Notes under the pieces: model-generated | Database searches by the model: none | Seen by the model: the letters and a program-made list of their open reading frames with translations, nothing else | What the model was told of the DNA's origin: nothing | Assembly (NCBI RefSeq): GCF_015708085.1 | Contig: NZ_JADNYM010000030.1 | Location: forward strand, 1-56,585 | DNA length: 56,585 nt | Direction of reading: 5' to 3' | Source of the DNA: Arthrobacter terrae | GTDB lineage: Bacteria > Actinomycetota > Actinomycetes > Actinomycetales > Micrococcaceae | Shown: positions 18,853 to 28,600 of the stretch, piece after piece | Layout: each line of letters opens with the position of its first letter | How positions within the stretch are numbered: the first letter of the stretch is position 1 | Made by a program: the position numbers and the translations under genes

Positions 18853-18888
18853 GATTTTCATACAGCACACGAACAAGGGACACGTAAC

Positions 18889-20079
18889 GTGGCAGCACCC
18901 CAGAATTACCTGGCCGTCATCAAGGTCGTCGGCATCGGCGGCGGTGGCGTCAACGCAATCAACCGAATGATCGATGTCGGTCTGCGCGGCGTGGAGTTCA
19001 TCGCCGTCAACACCGACGCGCAGGCACTGCTGATGTCCGATGCCGACGTCAAACTCGACATTGGCCGTGAACTGACCCGCGGGCTTGGTGCCGGTGCTAA
19101 CCCCGAGGTGGGGCGCCAGGCCGCGGAGGATCACGCCGACGAACTCGAGGAGGTGCTGCGCGGAGCAGACATGGTCTTCGTGACAGCAGGCGAGGGTGGC
19201 GGCACCGGTACCGGCGGCGCGCCCGTCGTCGCCCGCATCGCGCGCTCGCTCGGCGCGCTGACCATCGGCGTCGTCACTCGCCCCTTCACTTTCGAGGGCC
19301 GGCGCCGGGCCACCAGCGCCGAAAACGGCATTGACTCCCTGCGCGACGAGGTCGATACGCTCATCGTCATTCCCAACGACCGGCTCCTGTCCATCAGCGA
19401 CCGGAACGTTTCCGTCCTGGATGCCTTCCGCTCCGCGGACCAGGTTCTGCTGTCCGGTGTCCAAGGCATCACCGACTTGATCACCACTCCCGGCCTGATT
19501 AACCTCGACTTTGCAGATGTTAAGTCCGTGATGCAGGGTGCGGGGTCGGCGCTGATGGGTATTGGCTCGGCCCGCGGTGAGGACCGTGCCGTCAAAGCCG
19601 CGGAGCTCGCCATTGCGTCTCCGCTGCTGGAAGCTTCGATCGACGGCGCCCACGGCGTGCTGCTGTCCATTCAGGGCGGGTCGGATCTCGGGCTGTTCGA
19701 GATCAACGAAGCCGCACGCCTGGTGCAGGAAGTGGCGCACCCGGAAGCGAACATCATTTTCGGTGCCGTCATTGACGATGCCTTGGGAGATGAGGCGCGC
19801 GTGACGGTCATCGCCGCTGGGTTTGACAACGTGGATGTTACGTCCGCGAAGGCGGAGCCGGCGCTGCCGGCCCATGTGGCTGCTCCCGCGGTCCCGTCTG
19901 CTGCCCCGGTTGGCGTGCCTGCATCGGTTCCCTCGGCTGGGACTAACCACTGGGCTCAGCAGCCCAGCCGGCATGTCCCTGCGGATGCCGGCTTTGATGT
20001 AGACCTGCCGGCCGTCGTCGAGCCGGATCTTTCCGGTCATCGAATGGATGACCTGGATGTGCCGGACTTCCTGAAGTAG
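18889..20079 (+). CDS. ftsZ: Cell division GTPase FtsZ
   Basis: Tubulin homologue that forms the Z ring. 396 residues. The GTP-binding GGGTGTG is at residues 103-109, with [13 protein letters not shown] at the N-terminus and the T7 synergy loop [12 protein letters not shown] variable Pro/Ala-rich linker follows residue 325, ending in the conserved C-terminal peptide [10 protein letters not shown] that binds partners such as SepF. Start GTG 18889 follows AAGGGA. pgeF follows 21 nt downstream with its own ribosome site. Confidence 0.98.
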   Translation: MAAPQNYLAVIKVVGIGGGGVNAINRMIDVGLRGVEFIAVNTDAQALLMSDADVKLDIGRELTRGLGAGANPEVGRQAAEDHADELEEVLRGADMVFVTAGEGGGTGTGGAPVVARIARSLGALTIGVVTRPFTFEGRRRATSAENGIDSLRDEVDTLIVIPNDRLLSISDRNVSVLDAFRSADQVLLSGVQGITDLITTPGLINLDFADVKSVMQGAGSALMGIGSARGEDRAVKAAELAIASPLLEASIDGAHGVLLSIQGGSDLGLFEINEAARLVQEVAHPEANIIFGAVIDDALGDEARVTVIAAGFDNVDVTSAKAEPALPAHVAAPAVPSAAPVGVPASVPSAGTNHWAQQPSRHVPADAGFDVDLPAVVEPDLSGHRMDDLDVPDFLK

Positions 20080-20100
20080 CGGAAAGGAGGCCAGGTCGCT

Positions 20101-20895
20101 GTGTTTTGGTGGAATCGTGAAGTCAGCCCGGGGATCCGGGTGGGGTTCACGGACACGGGAGCCGGCAACCTGGCCTTTCATGTTGGTGCAGGTGGCGCCC
20201 TCGATGAGACAGTCAGCCGGAACCGCGCGAGACTGCAGCGTGAACTTGGATCAGGGCGCGGGGCCGCACCGCTGCGGTTTATGCATCAAGTGCATGGTTG
20301 CAGCGTGGTTCAAGTGGGCGGCGGTAAACGCAGTGGTGGGCAAGTGATCCGCGGCCAACGCAGCAGTGCTGAGTCCGGCGCCATGCCGGGCGCCGGTCAG
20401 CCCGAGATTCCGACGGCGGACGCCATGGTCTCCGTCGATTCCGCGCTGGCCGTACTGGTGGCCGATTGTGTTCCCGTGGTGCTGTTGGGCGAGCGGGCCG
20501 ATGGCGGGCCCGTGCTGGGGGTGGCCCACGCCGGCAGGCCTGGCGTTGCGGCGAAGGTGGTGCCGAATACCGTGGCTACCATGCGTGAATGCGGCGCGGT
20601 GCGGATCCGCGCCTGGCTGGGTCCCTCGGTCTGCGGGAACTGCTATGAGGTTCCAGCCCAACTGCGCGACGAGGTGGCAGCCGTCGAGCCGGCAGCTTTT
20701 GCCACCACAAGCTGGGGGACACCGGCCCTTGACCTCCCCGCCGGCGTAATTGCCCAGCTCGCAGCAGATGGCGTGTCGGCCGAGCGGGTAGCGGGTTGCA
20801 CCATGGAGCAATCGGACCTCTTTTCGTACCGCCGGGATACGGCCCGGAAGCTCCCGCAGGGCCGATTCGCCGGAGTGATCTATGTCCATGGATGA
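20101..20895 (+). CDS. pgeF: Peptidoglycan editing factor PgeF (laccase-domain, DUF152)
   Basis: Family of YfiH/YlmD proteins, reported in E. coli to remove misincorporated L-Ser-containing muropeptide precursors and also described as multi-copper oxidase-like or purine nucleoside phosphorylase-like enzymes. 264 residues. The metal-binding and catalytic positions are visible: MHQVHG, VADCVPVVL, AHAGRPGV and GPSVCGNCYEV. Start GTG 20101 follows GGAAAGGAGG. It overlaps yggS by 14 nt and sits directly after ftsZ, the usual place in Gram-positive dcw clusters. Confidence 0.88.
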   Translation: MFWWNREVSPGIRVGFTDTGAGNLAFHVGAGGALDETVSRNRARLQRELGSGRGAAPLRFMHQVHGCSVVQVGGGKRSGGQVIRGQRSSAESGAMPGAGQPEIPTADAMVSVDSALAVLVADCVPVVLLGERADGGPVLGVAHAGRPGVAAKVVPNTVATMRECGAVRIRAWLGPSVCGNCYEVPAQLRDEVAAVEPAAFATTSWGTPALDLPAGVIAQLAADGVSAERVAGCTMEQSDLFSYRRDTARKLPQGRFAGVIYVHG

Positions 20896-21715
20896 CCAGC
20901 CTGGTCCTGAGCAGTCCGGCGCCCACCAGCGGCCCAGTGAAGAGCAGCCGTCCGGTCGGGACCGTGGCTCTGAGCTGGAACGGAATCTGGAGCAGGTCCG
21001 ATCCCGGATCGCCACCGCTGCCGCTGCCCGCCCGGCAGGGAAGGCCGATCCTGAGCTGATCGTGGTGACGAAGTTCCACCCGGCGGCTGATGTTCTCCTG
21101 CTCGCAGAACTTGGCGTTCGGGACGTGGGGGAGAACAGGGACCAGGAAGCGGCAGCCAAATCCGCTGAGGTTACGCAGCGGATCACCGGGGCCACATTGC
21201 GCTGGCATTTTATCGGCCAGCTGCAGTCCAATAAGGCGAAATCGGTCGCAGGCTATGCGTACTCCGTCCACTCCGTGGACAGAGCGGGGCTCGTAAAGGC
21301 ACTCAGTGCAGCTGTCACTGCGGAACAACAGCGCACCGGCCGGGCTGATTTGCTGTGCTTCGTCCAGGTGAACCTGGACCCGGCGTTGACGTCGGGTCCA
21401 GACCCGGCAGGTCCGCCCCGGGCTGCGTCCCGGGGCGGGGTCGCAGCAGCGGACGTGATGAGGCTGGCAGAACTCATTGAACTGGCTCCCGGTCTTCGGC
21501 TGGCCGGGGTGATGGCCGTGGCACCGCGCGACGGTGACGCAGACGAAGCCTTTGCGCGACTGGCCAAGGTATCTGCCGCCGTCGTCCAGCGTTTTCCACA
21601 GGCGACGGCGATTTCTGCCGGCATGAGCCAGGATCTGGAACGTGCCATCGCCGCCGGCGCGACACACCTGCGTGTCGGATCGGATATCCTCGGTCCGCGA
21701 CCGGCGTTGAGGTAG
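20882..21715 (+). CDS. PLP homeostasis protein (YggS/PLPBP family)
   Basis: Pyridoxal phosphate-binding protein of the YggS/PROSC family, involved in B6 balance; no catalytic reaction is established. The PLP lysine lies in LIVVTKFHPAADV, followed by DVGENRDQEAAAK and WHFIGQLQSNKAK, with a C-terminal SAGMSQDLERAIAAGATHLR phosphate-binding segment. 277 residues, including a hydrophilic N-terminal extension of about 40. It overlaps pgeF by 14 nt, so the two are coupled. ATG 20888 is an equally possible start. Confidence 0.93.
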   Translation: MSMDDQPGPEQSGAHQRPSEEQPSGRDRGSELERNLEQVRSRIATAAAARPAGKADPELIVVTKFHPAADVLLLAELGVRDVGENRDQEAAAKSAEVTQRITGATLRWHFIGQLQSNKAKSVAGYAYSVHSVDRAGLVKALSAAVTAEQQRTGRADLLCFVQVNLDPALTSGPDPAGPPRAASRGGVAAADVMRLAELIELAPGLRLAGVMAVAPRDGDADEAFARLAKVSAAVVQRFPQATAISAGMSQDLERAIAAGATHLRVGSDILGPRPALR

Positions 21716-21776
21716 CGTCAATGCAGTTGGGAACAACCCCTATGACACGCAGCTAGAAGACCTATGAGGAGCTACC

Positions 21777-22364
21777 ATGGCTGGCGCTCTGCGCAAGACA
21801 ATGATTTATCTTGGGCTCGCCGATGGTGAGGAGCACTACGAGGCTGAGCACCCTCAGTCTGGACACAAGAATGAGGATTATTCAGTGGACTACGACAGGG
21901 ATGTACAGAATCGGGATGTCGCCGGTCGGGATGTACACAGTCGGGAAGTACACAGCCGCGACGCGCAAAGCCGCGTGGAGGCCGCTCCCGAGCAGACCGC
22001 TGCGAGGACAGCTATCGACGAGTACCGGGCTCCGGTGACGCCGATCAAGCGGGCAGCCTCGAGCCGCGAAAGTGCTTCCGGCCTGCGCCAGATCACCACG
22101 GTGCACCCCCGTTCCTACAATGACGCCAAAGTGATTGGGGAAAGCTTTCGCGAAGGCATCCCTGTCATCATGAATGTCACGGATATGGGTGAAGCTGATG
22201 CCAAGCGCCTGGTCGACTTTTCCGCCGGGCTCGTCTTCGGTCTGCATGGCAGCATTGAGCGCGTGACCAACAAGGTTTTCCTGCTCTCGCCCTCCTACAT
22301 TGAGGTTCTCGGAGACGACAAGAAGGCCTCGGACACACAAGCCAGCTTCTTCAACCAGAGCTAA
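21777..22364 (+). CDS. sepF: Cell division protein SepF
   Basis: Membrane anchor and FtsZ-binding partner of the Z ring, essential in actinobacteria, which lack FtsA. The amphipathic N-terminus [19 protein letters not shown] is typical. The folded SepF domain starts near residue 102 ([20 protein letters not shown]) and ends about residue 182 (SPSYIEVLG). Between them is a linker with six 5-residue repeats (residues 40-69: [30 protein letters not shown]), unusual for the family. ATG 21777 has a good AGGAG. A terminator follows at 22374. Confidence 0.95.
   Translation: MAGALRKTMIYLGLADGEEHYEAEHPQSGHKNEDYSVDYDRDVQNRDVAGRDVHSREVHSRDAQSRVEAAPEQTAARTAIDEYRAPVTPIKRAASSRESASGLRQITTVHPRSYNDAKVIGESFREGIPVIMNVTDMGEADAKRLVDFSAGLVFGLHGSIERVTNKVFLLSPSYIEVLGDDKKASDTQASFFNQS
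21894..21983 (+). repeat. 6 x 15-bp tandem repeat in the sepF linker
   Basis: Six 15-bp units, in frame, encode (D/N/G/S)R(D/E)V(Q/A/H)-type pentapeptides. The copies are diverged at the third codon positions, so they are older than the ftsQ array. Confidence 0.85.
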
Positions 22365-22373
22365 TCGCGGCAA

Positions 22374-22399
22374 GGTCCGGCCGACTGGCCGGGCCTTTT
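22374..22399 (+). terminator. Rho-independent terminator after sepF
   Basis: GGTCCGGCC / GGCCGGGCC, a 9-bp stem with one G-T pair, loop GACT and TTTT directly after. It lies 10 nt after the sepF stop and closes the ftsZ-pgeF-yggS-sepF unit. Confidence 0.85.
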
Positions 22400-22467
22400 C
22401 ACGTCCGGGGACGGTATTGTTGATGTCTCCACCTGCCGACTTCAGATAAGGATCGTGTCTGACCGCC

Positions 22468-22758
22468 GTGTCAATTGTTTTCGCGTTGCTATACCTGCTG
22501 CTGTTCCTGTTCTTTCTGGCGCTCATGGTCCGCTTGGTTTTTGATTGGGTACAGGTGTTTGCCCGCGGCTGGCGCCCGAAATCCCTGGCGCTCGTGGCCG
22601 CGTCCGGGGTCTATTCGGTGACGGATCCGCCGCTGAAACTGCTCCGTCGCTGGATCCCTCCGCTTCAGCTCGGCGGTATGTCGCTGGACCTAGGCTTCAT
22701 GCTCCTGCTGATCCTGGTCGGAATAGCCATGTCTCTCACTCAGGCCGTCGCCGTGTAG
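22468..22758 (+). CDS. YggT family membrane protein
   Basis: A 96-residue inner membrane protein, function unclear, regularly found between sepF and divIVA in Gram-positive bacteria. Two hydrophobic parts: residues 3-27 (IVFALLYLLLFLFFLALMVR) and about 70-95. Between them is the conserved SVTDPPLKLLRRWIPPLQLG block of the family. Start GTG 22468 gives the canonical length; no strong ribosome site is visible, so the exact start is uncertain. Confidence 0.85.
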   Translation: MSIVFALLYLLLFLFFLALMVRLVFDWVQVFARGWRPKSLALVAASGVYSVTDPPLKLLRRWIPPLQLGGMSLDLGFMLLLILVGIAMSLTQAVAV

Positions 22759-22830
22759 CGTGCGTAAAACCACATTGTCTTTTCCAGCCGCGTCTGGTTC
22801 GGCTGACGTTAGTAAGCAGATCAGAAAAGC

Positions 22831-22836
22831 TATACT
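22831..22836 (+). promoter_or_regulatory. Candidate -10 of the divIVA promoter
   Basis: TATACT, close to the TATAAT consensus, lies in an AT-rich patch 108 nt before the divIVA ATG. No good -35 is visible at 16-18 bp. It implies a leader of about 100 nt. Confidence 0.4.
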
Positions 22837-22943
22837 GTAAATTTGATAGACCCTGCACTATGGATCTCAAGGTCCGTAGTCGGTACCGCAGTTGAGAGCG
22901 CTTCCGGGCGGTCTGGACTAACTTATATCAACGAGGTGACTAG

Positions 22944-23801
22944 ATGGCGCTCACGCCAGAAGATGTTGTCAACAAGCGGTTTCAGCCAACGAAATTCCGT
23001 GAAGGCTATGACCAGGACGAAGTCGACGACTTTCTCGACGAGATCGTGGTTGAACTACGCCGACTGACCCAGGAAAACGAAGAGCTCCGCAAGAAGCTCG
23101 CCGCACAGCCTGGGGGTTCCGCATCTGCCGCCTCCGCTCCGGCACCGATTGTGGAAAAGATCCCGGCCAGAGACAGCAAGACCGATGACGTCAAGGCTGA
23201 GACCAAGGGCGCTAAGTCCGGCAAGGGCGACGGCAAGGGCGACGGTGCTAAAGGCAGTGATGCTAAGGGCAGCGACGTAAAAGGCAGTGATGCTAAAGGC
23301 AGCAACGTCACGGGCAGTGACGCAAAGGGCAGCACCTCGGTCAAGAACGACGCCGCGTCCACAAGCGCGGTTACGCCGGGAGCTGCCCCGGCTCCGGCTG
23401 CCGAAGCTGCGCCCGCACCGGCGGCTGCCGCGCCGGCCACCAGTGCCGAACCGTCCGCGAATGCGGCCGGCATCGATTCGGCAGCCGGGGTCCTGGTAAT
23501 GGCCCAGCGTCTGCACGACGAGTACGTTAACGCCGGCGTTGAGCAGCGCGACAAGATCATTGCCGAGGCTCAGATGGAAGCCAGCTCTCTGGTCAACGAC
23601 GCACAGGAGAAAAGCCGGAAAACCCTTGGCGCGCTCGAACAGCAGCGTTCCGTCCTGGAGCGTAAGGTCGAGCAGCTTCGTGGGTTCGAGCGCGATTACC
23701 GTGCCCGACTCAAGGCCTACATCGAAGGCCAGCTGCGCGATCTGGACGCCCGCGGCTCCGTCGCATCCCCGGACGTCTCGGACAGCAGCGCCAATTCCTG
23801 A
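22944..23801 (+). CDS. divIVA: DivIVA / Wag31 polar growth scaffold
   Basis: Coiled-coil protein that marks negatively curved membrane at poles and septa and directs tip growth in actinobacteria. 285 residues. The N-terminal domain starts MALTPEDVVNKRFQPTKFRE with FLDEIVVELRRLTQENEELR as first coiled coil. The middle is a low-complexity linker with KGDGKGDG and six GS-ending pentapeptides (DAKGS type, 23244-23333), then Ala/Pro stretches. A second coiled coil runs from about residue 185 to 275 (AQRLHDEYVNAGVEQRDKII). GAGGTG precedes ATG 22944. A hairpin terminator follows. Confidence 0.95.
   Translation: MALTPEDVVNKRFQPTKFREGYDQDEVDDFLDEIVVELRRLTQENEELRKKLAAQPGGSASAASAPAPIVEKIPARDSKTDDVKAETKGAKSGKGDGKGDGAKGSDAKGSDVKGSDAKGSNVTGSDAKGSTSVKNDAASTSAVTPGAAPAPAAEAAPAPAAAAPATSAEPSANAAGIDSAAGVLVMAQRLHDEYVNAGVEQRDKIIAEAQMEASSLVNDAQEKSRKTLGALEQQRSVLERKVEQLRGFERDYRARLKAYIEGQLRDLDARGSVASPDVSDSSANS
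23244..23333 (+). repeat. 6 x 15-bp tandem repeat in the divIVA linker
   Basis: Six in-frame 15-bp units encode GAKGS, DAKGS, DVKGS, DAKGS, NVTGS, DAKGS. The total of 90 bp equals the tracts in sepF and the kinase gene. Confidence 0.9.
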
Positions 23802-23810
23802 ATTGCATAG

Positions 23811-23852
23811 CGAAAACCGGTGGCTGGGGGAATCTCCGGCTGCCGGTTTTCG
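23811..23852 (+). terminator. Hairpin terminator after divIVA
   Basis: CGAAAACCGG (23811-23820) pairs with CCGGTTTTCG (23843-23852); the T-run is inside the right arm, so it can work in both directions. It lies 9 nt after the divIVA stop. Confidence 0.65.
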
Positions 23853-23914
23853 GCGTTGAGACGCCTGTTTCCCGCGTTAAGACGATCCACTTCCAGCGAC
23901 ACTACGAAAGCATT

Positions 23915-24658
23915 ATGAACGACGATCCAGCCCGCGGCGCGGCCGCATCCCAGGCATCACGGCGCCGGCAGGCTCCTGCAGCACTCCCAACCGCAGCAAT
24001 TCCTCCCGCAGCCATCCCAACCCCGGCGGGTCCAACCGAGTCGGGTCCGGCCCCGACGGCCCCGACTCCGGCGAAAGCTGCGGGTGCGCCGGCTGCGGGT
24101 GCGGCGGCGGGACGTCCCGGACGACGCCGGCGGCCACTGGTGCTGACGCTGGCCGGGTTTGCGGTGCTCGCCTATGTGTTGGATCAGCTGACCAAATGGT
24201 GGGTTTCCAGCACCATGACGGATGGGCAGATCACCCAGGTGCTCCCGCCGGTGCTCAGCTGGCATTACATCCGCAATTCCGGAGCCGCCTTCTCCATTGG
24301 GGAAAATGTCACTTGGCTCTTCACCATCGTTATGGCGGCGGTGGCGATCGGCATCGTGGTTCAGGCGCGCAAGCTGGGTTCCGTCTGGTGGTCCGTGGCC
24401 ATGGGCATGTTGCTCGGCGGCGCGCTCGGAAATCTAACCGACCGCTTGTTCCGTGAGCCGTCTTTTGGCATGGGACACGTGGTCGATTTCATTGCGCTGC
24501 CCAATTTTGCCATCTTCAATGTCGCTGATTCCTCTGTTGTAGGCTCGGTGATCCTGATCTGCATTCTGACGCTCAAAGGGATCCCGTTCGGTGGCAAAGT
24601 ACCGCCGGCCGATGCTTCACCGGTGAGTCCCGCAGGTGCCGAGAGCACCAATGACTGA
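23915..24658 (+). CDS. lspA: Lipoprotein signal peptidase (signal peptidase II)
   Basis: Aspartyl protease in the membrane that cleaves prolipoprotein signal peptides after lipidation. 247 residues. The conserved blocks are NSGAAFSIG (NxGaaF), GNLTDRLFR with catalytic Asp, VVDFI, and FNVADSSV with the second catalytic Asp. Four membrane segments start near residue 75. The first 75 residues are a long Ala/Pro-rich cytoplasmic extension absent from E. coli LspA but seen in actinobacteria. No strong ribosome site precedes ATG 23915, so a start inside the extension is possible. It overlaps the next gene by 8 nt. Confidence 0.93.
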   Translation: MNDDPARGAAASQASRRRQAPAALPTAAIPPAAIPTPAGPTESGPAPTAPTPAKAAGAPAAGAAAGRPGRRRRPLVLTLAGFAVLAYVLDQLTKWWVSSTMTDGQITQVLPPVLSWHYIRNSGAAFSIGENVTWLFTIVMAAVAIGIVVQARKLGSVWWSVAMGMLLGGALGNLTDRLFREPSFGMGHVVDFIALPNFAIFNVADSSVVGSVILICILTLKGIPFGGKVPPADASPVSPAGAESTND

Positions 24659-25577
24659 GCAGGTGCACGTCCCGGTGGATCTGGCCGGGGAACGAGTTGA
24701 CTCCGCACTGGCCCACCTGCTGGGGATGTCCCGGTCGTCAGCGGCGCTGCTTTGCTCGGAGGGAAACGTTCGGCTCAATGGAGCTGCCCTGGGCAAGGCG
24801 GACAAGCTCCGCGCTGGTTCGCTGCTGGAGGTGACTATCCCGGTGCGCCGGGATCCGCTGGCCGTCATCGTTGAACCGGTGGAGGATCTGAAGATTCTGC
24901 TCGACGACGAGTCCTTCGTTGTCATCGATAAGCCCGTCGGCGTTGCTGCCCACCCCTCACCGGGCTGGGTGGGGCCGACGGTGGTCGGCGCGTTGGCCGC
25001 TGCCGGCTACCGGATCTCCACCTCGGGCGCGCAGGAGCGGGCCGGCATTGTGCACCGGCTCGACGTCGGCACATCCGGAGCGATGGTGGTGGCCAAGACC
25101 GAGGCGGCGTACACGGTGCTTAAACGCGCCTTTAAGGAACGAACGGTGGAGAAGGTCTATCACGCCATCGTGCAGGGCCTGCCTGACCCGCTTAGGGGTA
25201 CCATCGACGCACCGATCGGCCGGCATCCGGGCCACGACTGGCGTTTCGCGGTGATCGAAGACGGTCGTCCCTCGATCACGCGCTATGAAGTGCTGGAGGC
25301 GTTTGGCCGGGCTGCCCTGCTGGAGGTCCATCTGGAAACCGGCCGGACGCACCAGATCAGAGTGCATTTTTCCGCTCTTCGCCATCCTTGTGCGGGGGAT
25401 CTGACATATGGCGCGGACCCGAAATTTGCGGCCGAGCTGGGGCTGACACGGCAATGGCTGCACGCGCGTCAGTTGGGCTTCAGCCATCCCCGAACGGGTG
25501 ATTGGGTTGAAGTCGTCAGCGAGTACCCGGAGGACCTTTCCTACGCGCTGAGCGCGCTGCAGTCGGGCCTGCACTAG
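24651..25577 (+). CDS. RluD-type 23S rRNA pseudouridine synthase
   Basis: Isomerises uridines to pseudouridine in RNA; in this family usually large-subunit rRNA. 308 residues: an N-terminal S4 RNA-binding domain ([20 protein letters not shown]) and a catalytic domain with [16 protein letters not shown], whose Asp is the nucleophile, then [23 protein letters not shown] 24651 is chosen because it begins the S4 domain and overlaps lspA by 8 nt; the upstream in-frame ATG 24636 lies inside lspA. The exact uridine target cannot be told from sequence. Confidence 0.92.
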   Translation: MTEQVHVPVDLAGERVDSALAHLLGMSRSSAALLCSEGNVRLNGAALGKADKLRAGSLLEVTIPVRRDPLAVIVEPVEDLKILLDDESFVVIDKPVGVAAHPSPGWVGPTVVGALAAAGYRISTSGAQERAGIVHRLDVGTSGAMVVAKTEAAYTVLKRAFKERTVEKVYHAIVQGLPDPLRGTIDAPIGRHPGHDWRFAVIEDGRPSITRYEVLEAFGRAALLEVHLETGRTHQIRVHFSALRHPCAGDLTYGADPKFAAELGLTRQWLHARQLGFSHPRTGDWVEVVSEYPEDLSYALSALQSGLH

Positions 25578-25609
25578 GTCGGTCATTTTCCCCCGGCAGC
25601 GTTCCGGCA

Positions 25610-25638
25610 CGGACCATGGTCCGGCGACCATGGCCGCC
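25610..25638 (+). promoter_or_regulatory. Two adjacent CCATGG-centred palindromes upstream of dnaE
   Basis: CGGACCATGGTCCG (25610-25623) is a perfect 14-bp palindrome. The next 16 bases (25623-25638) form a second one with a single mismatched pair around CCATGG. The centres are 14 bp apart and lie where a -35 would be for the -10 at 25645. They could be an operator; no known regulator is recognised. Confidence 0.4.
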
Positions 25639-25644
25639 ACGGCC

Positions 25645-25650
25645 TAGAAT
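25645..25650 (+). promoter_or_regulatory. -10 element of a leaderless dnaE transcript
   Basis: TAGAAT lies exactly 6 nt before GTG 25657, so transcription should begin at the start codon. No Shine-Dalgarno sequence is present, which agrees with a leaderless message. Confidence 0.65.
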
Positions 25651-25656
25651 GTACGG

Positions 25657-28600
25657 GTGGCTAGCTCCGATTCCTTTGTTCATCTGCACAATCACACCGA
25701 GTATTCGATGCTGGACGGTGCCGCCCGGCTGAACGACCTGTTCAGCCATGCAGAAGAACTCGGCATGAACGCCCTCGCGACCACGGACCACGGCTTCGTC
25801 TTCGGCGCCTTCGACTTCTGGGCCAAGGCAAAGGCCGCCGGCATCAAACCGATTATCGGCGTCGAGGCGTATCTGACGCCCGGCACGGCACGTCAGGACC
25901 GCACCCGTGTGCAGTGGGGCGGGGGCGGGCGCGACGACGTCTCCGGAGCCGGGGCCTACACGCACCTGACCATGTGGTCCGAGAGTACCGAGGGCATGCA
26001 CAACCTTTTTAGGATGTCCTCGAAGGCCTCGCTGGAAGGGTATCTCTACAAGCCGCGGATGGATAGGGACCTGCTCCAGACCTACGGCAAGGGGCTCATT
26101 GCCAGCACCGGCTGCCCCTCGGGGGAGGTGCAGACCAAGCTCCGGCTCGGAATGTATAAAGAAGCCGTTCAGGCTGCCTCGGATTTCCGCGACATCTTCG
26201 GCAAGGACAACTACTTTTGTGAATTGATGGACCATGGTCTGGACATCGAACGCAATGTCTCCTCGGATCTGCACAAGCTGGCCAAGGAACTGGGTCTTCC
26301 CCTGCTGGCCACCAATGATCTGCATTACACGCATCCGGAAGACGCGGCCTCGCATGCGGCGCTGCTCTGTGTGCAGTCCGGTTCCACCATGGCCGATCCC
26401 AAACGCTTTAAATTTGATGCGGACGAGTTCTACCTGAAGTCACCGCAGGAAATGCGGCTGCTCTTCCGGGACTATCCCGAGGCCTGCGATAACACGCTGC
26501 TGATAGCCGAGCGCTGCAGCGTTGATTTCAATACCAGTGCCAGCTACATGCCGGTGTTCCCCGTGCCGGAGGGCGAGGATGAGCATTCCTGGTTTATTAA
26601 AGAGGTCGAAACAGGTCTGCACTACCGCTACCCGGCCGGAATTCCCGACGAGGTGCGTAAGCAGGCCGAGTTCGAGGTCGGCGTCATCACCCAGATGGGG
26701 TTTCCGGGGTACTTCCTGGTCGTGGCGGACTTTATTAACTGGGCCAAGAACAACGGCATCAGGGTGGGGCCCGGACGGGGCTCCGGTGCCGGTTCCATGG
26801 TGGCTTACGCCATGCGCATCACGGACCTGGATCCGCTGCGGCACGGACTGATCTTTGAGCGCTTCCTGAACCCGGAGCGTGTGTCCATGCCCGACTTCGA
26901 CGTGGACTTCGATGATCGGCGCCGTTCCGAGGTGATCCGCTACGTCACAGAGAAATACGGCGACGAGCGGGTGGCCATGATTGTCACTTACGGCACCATC
27001 AAGGCCAAACAGGCGCTGAAGGACTCCTCCCGGGTGCAGGGCTATCCGTTCTCCACGGGCGAGCGCCTGACTAAGGCGATGCCGCCGGACGTCATGGGCA
27101 AGGGCATGCTGCTGACCGAGGTGCACAACAAGGAGGCAAAGCGATACTCGGAGGCCGAGGAGCTCCGGGAGATACTGCGCACAGATCCGGACTCGCAGCG
27201 GGTCTTTGACATGGCACTCGGGCTGGAGGGCCTCAAACGCCAGTGGGGTGTGCACGCCGCGGGTGTCATCATGTCTTCGGACCCGCTGATCGACATTGTC
27301 CCTATTATGCGCCGTGAGCAGGACGGCCAAGTCATCACCCAGTTTGATTACCCCACCTGTGAGGGCCTGGGCCTGATCAAGATGGACTTTCTGGGGCTGC
27401 GCAATCTGACCATCATCAGCGACGCGGTAGAAAACATTAAGGCCAATGCCGACGTCGACCTGGTGCTGGAGGATCTGGAACTCGATGACAAGGAGTCCTA
27501 CGAGCTGCTGGCCCGCGGTGACACGCTTGGCGTTTTCCAGCTCGACGGCGGCCCAATGCGCGCGCTGCTCAAGCAGATGCGCCCGGATAACTTCGAGGAC
27601 ATCTCCGCCGTTATCGCCCTGTACCGCCCGGGTCCGATGGGCGCCAACTCGCACACGAACTATGCCCTGCGCAAAACCGGTCTACAGAACATTGACCCGA
27701 TTCACAAAGAACTCGAGGAGCCGCTTGCCGAGATTCTTGGCGGCACCTACGGCCTGATCGTGTATCAGGAGCAGGTAATGGCCATTGCCCAAAAGGTGGC
27801 GGGGTTCACCCTGGGCCAGGCCGATATTCTGCGCCGTGCCATGGGTAAGAAGAAGAAGTCTGAACTGGACAAGCAGTACGCGGGCTTTGAACAGGGGATG
27901 AAGGATAACGGTTACTCAGCCGCGGCCGTGAAAACCCTTTGGGACATCCTGCTGCCGTTCTCTGATTACGCCTTCAATAAGGCGCACTCGGCAGCTTACG
28001 GAATGATCTCGTATTGGACGGCCTTCCTGAAGGCGCATTATCCGGCCGAATATATGGCGGCGCTGCTGACCAGCGTGGGCGATGACAAGGACAAACTGGC
28101 CCTGTACCTGAACGAGTGCCGGCGGATGGGCATCACGGTGCTGCCGCCGGATGTGAATGAATCGAGTGTGAACTTCACTCCGGTCGGGCATGACATCCGC
28201 TTCGGCATGGCGGCGATCCGTAATGTTGGCGTCAACGTCGTTGAGGCCATGGTCAGCACCCGAGGAGAAGCGGGCAATTTTACGTCCTTCAAGGACTACC
28301 TGCTGAAGGTTCCCGCCGTCGTCTGTAATAAGCGGACCATCGAATCCCTGATCAAGGCCGGTGCCTTCGACTCCCTCGGCCATCCGCGACGCGCGCTGGC
28401 GATGGTGCATGAAGAGGCCATCGACTCGGTGATCGTCCTCAAGCGCAACGAGGCTGTCGGTCAGTTCGACCTTTTTGCCGGTTTCGCCGAGGAGGAGCCC
28501 GAGGCGAGCCTGGCCCTGGATATTCCGGAGCTGCCCGAATGGGAGAAGAAGGACAAACTTGCCTTTGAACGGGACATGCTGGGACTGTACGTTTCGGACC

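Larger units (their letters stand above)
18596..18888. other. ftsQ-ftsZ intergenic region
   Basis: About 290 bases, AT-richer than the flanks, separating the mur/fts operon from ftsZ. It holds a TTGACA box with a 21-bp inverted repeat (18707-18743), related 14-bp direct repeats (18761-18817) and a 5' leader hairpin (18826-18852). Together they indicate a dedicated, regulated ftsZ promoter region. No ORF is supported. Confidence 0.6.

Noticed and set aside
18805-20181. 458-codon minus-strand frame covering ftsZ
   Set aside because: Shadow of ftsZ; the plus frame is unmistakable.
21894-23333. CRISPR-like short repeats
   Set aside because: Units are 15 bp, contiguous, in frame and without spacers; they encode linker repeats of SepF and DivIVA.
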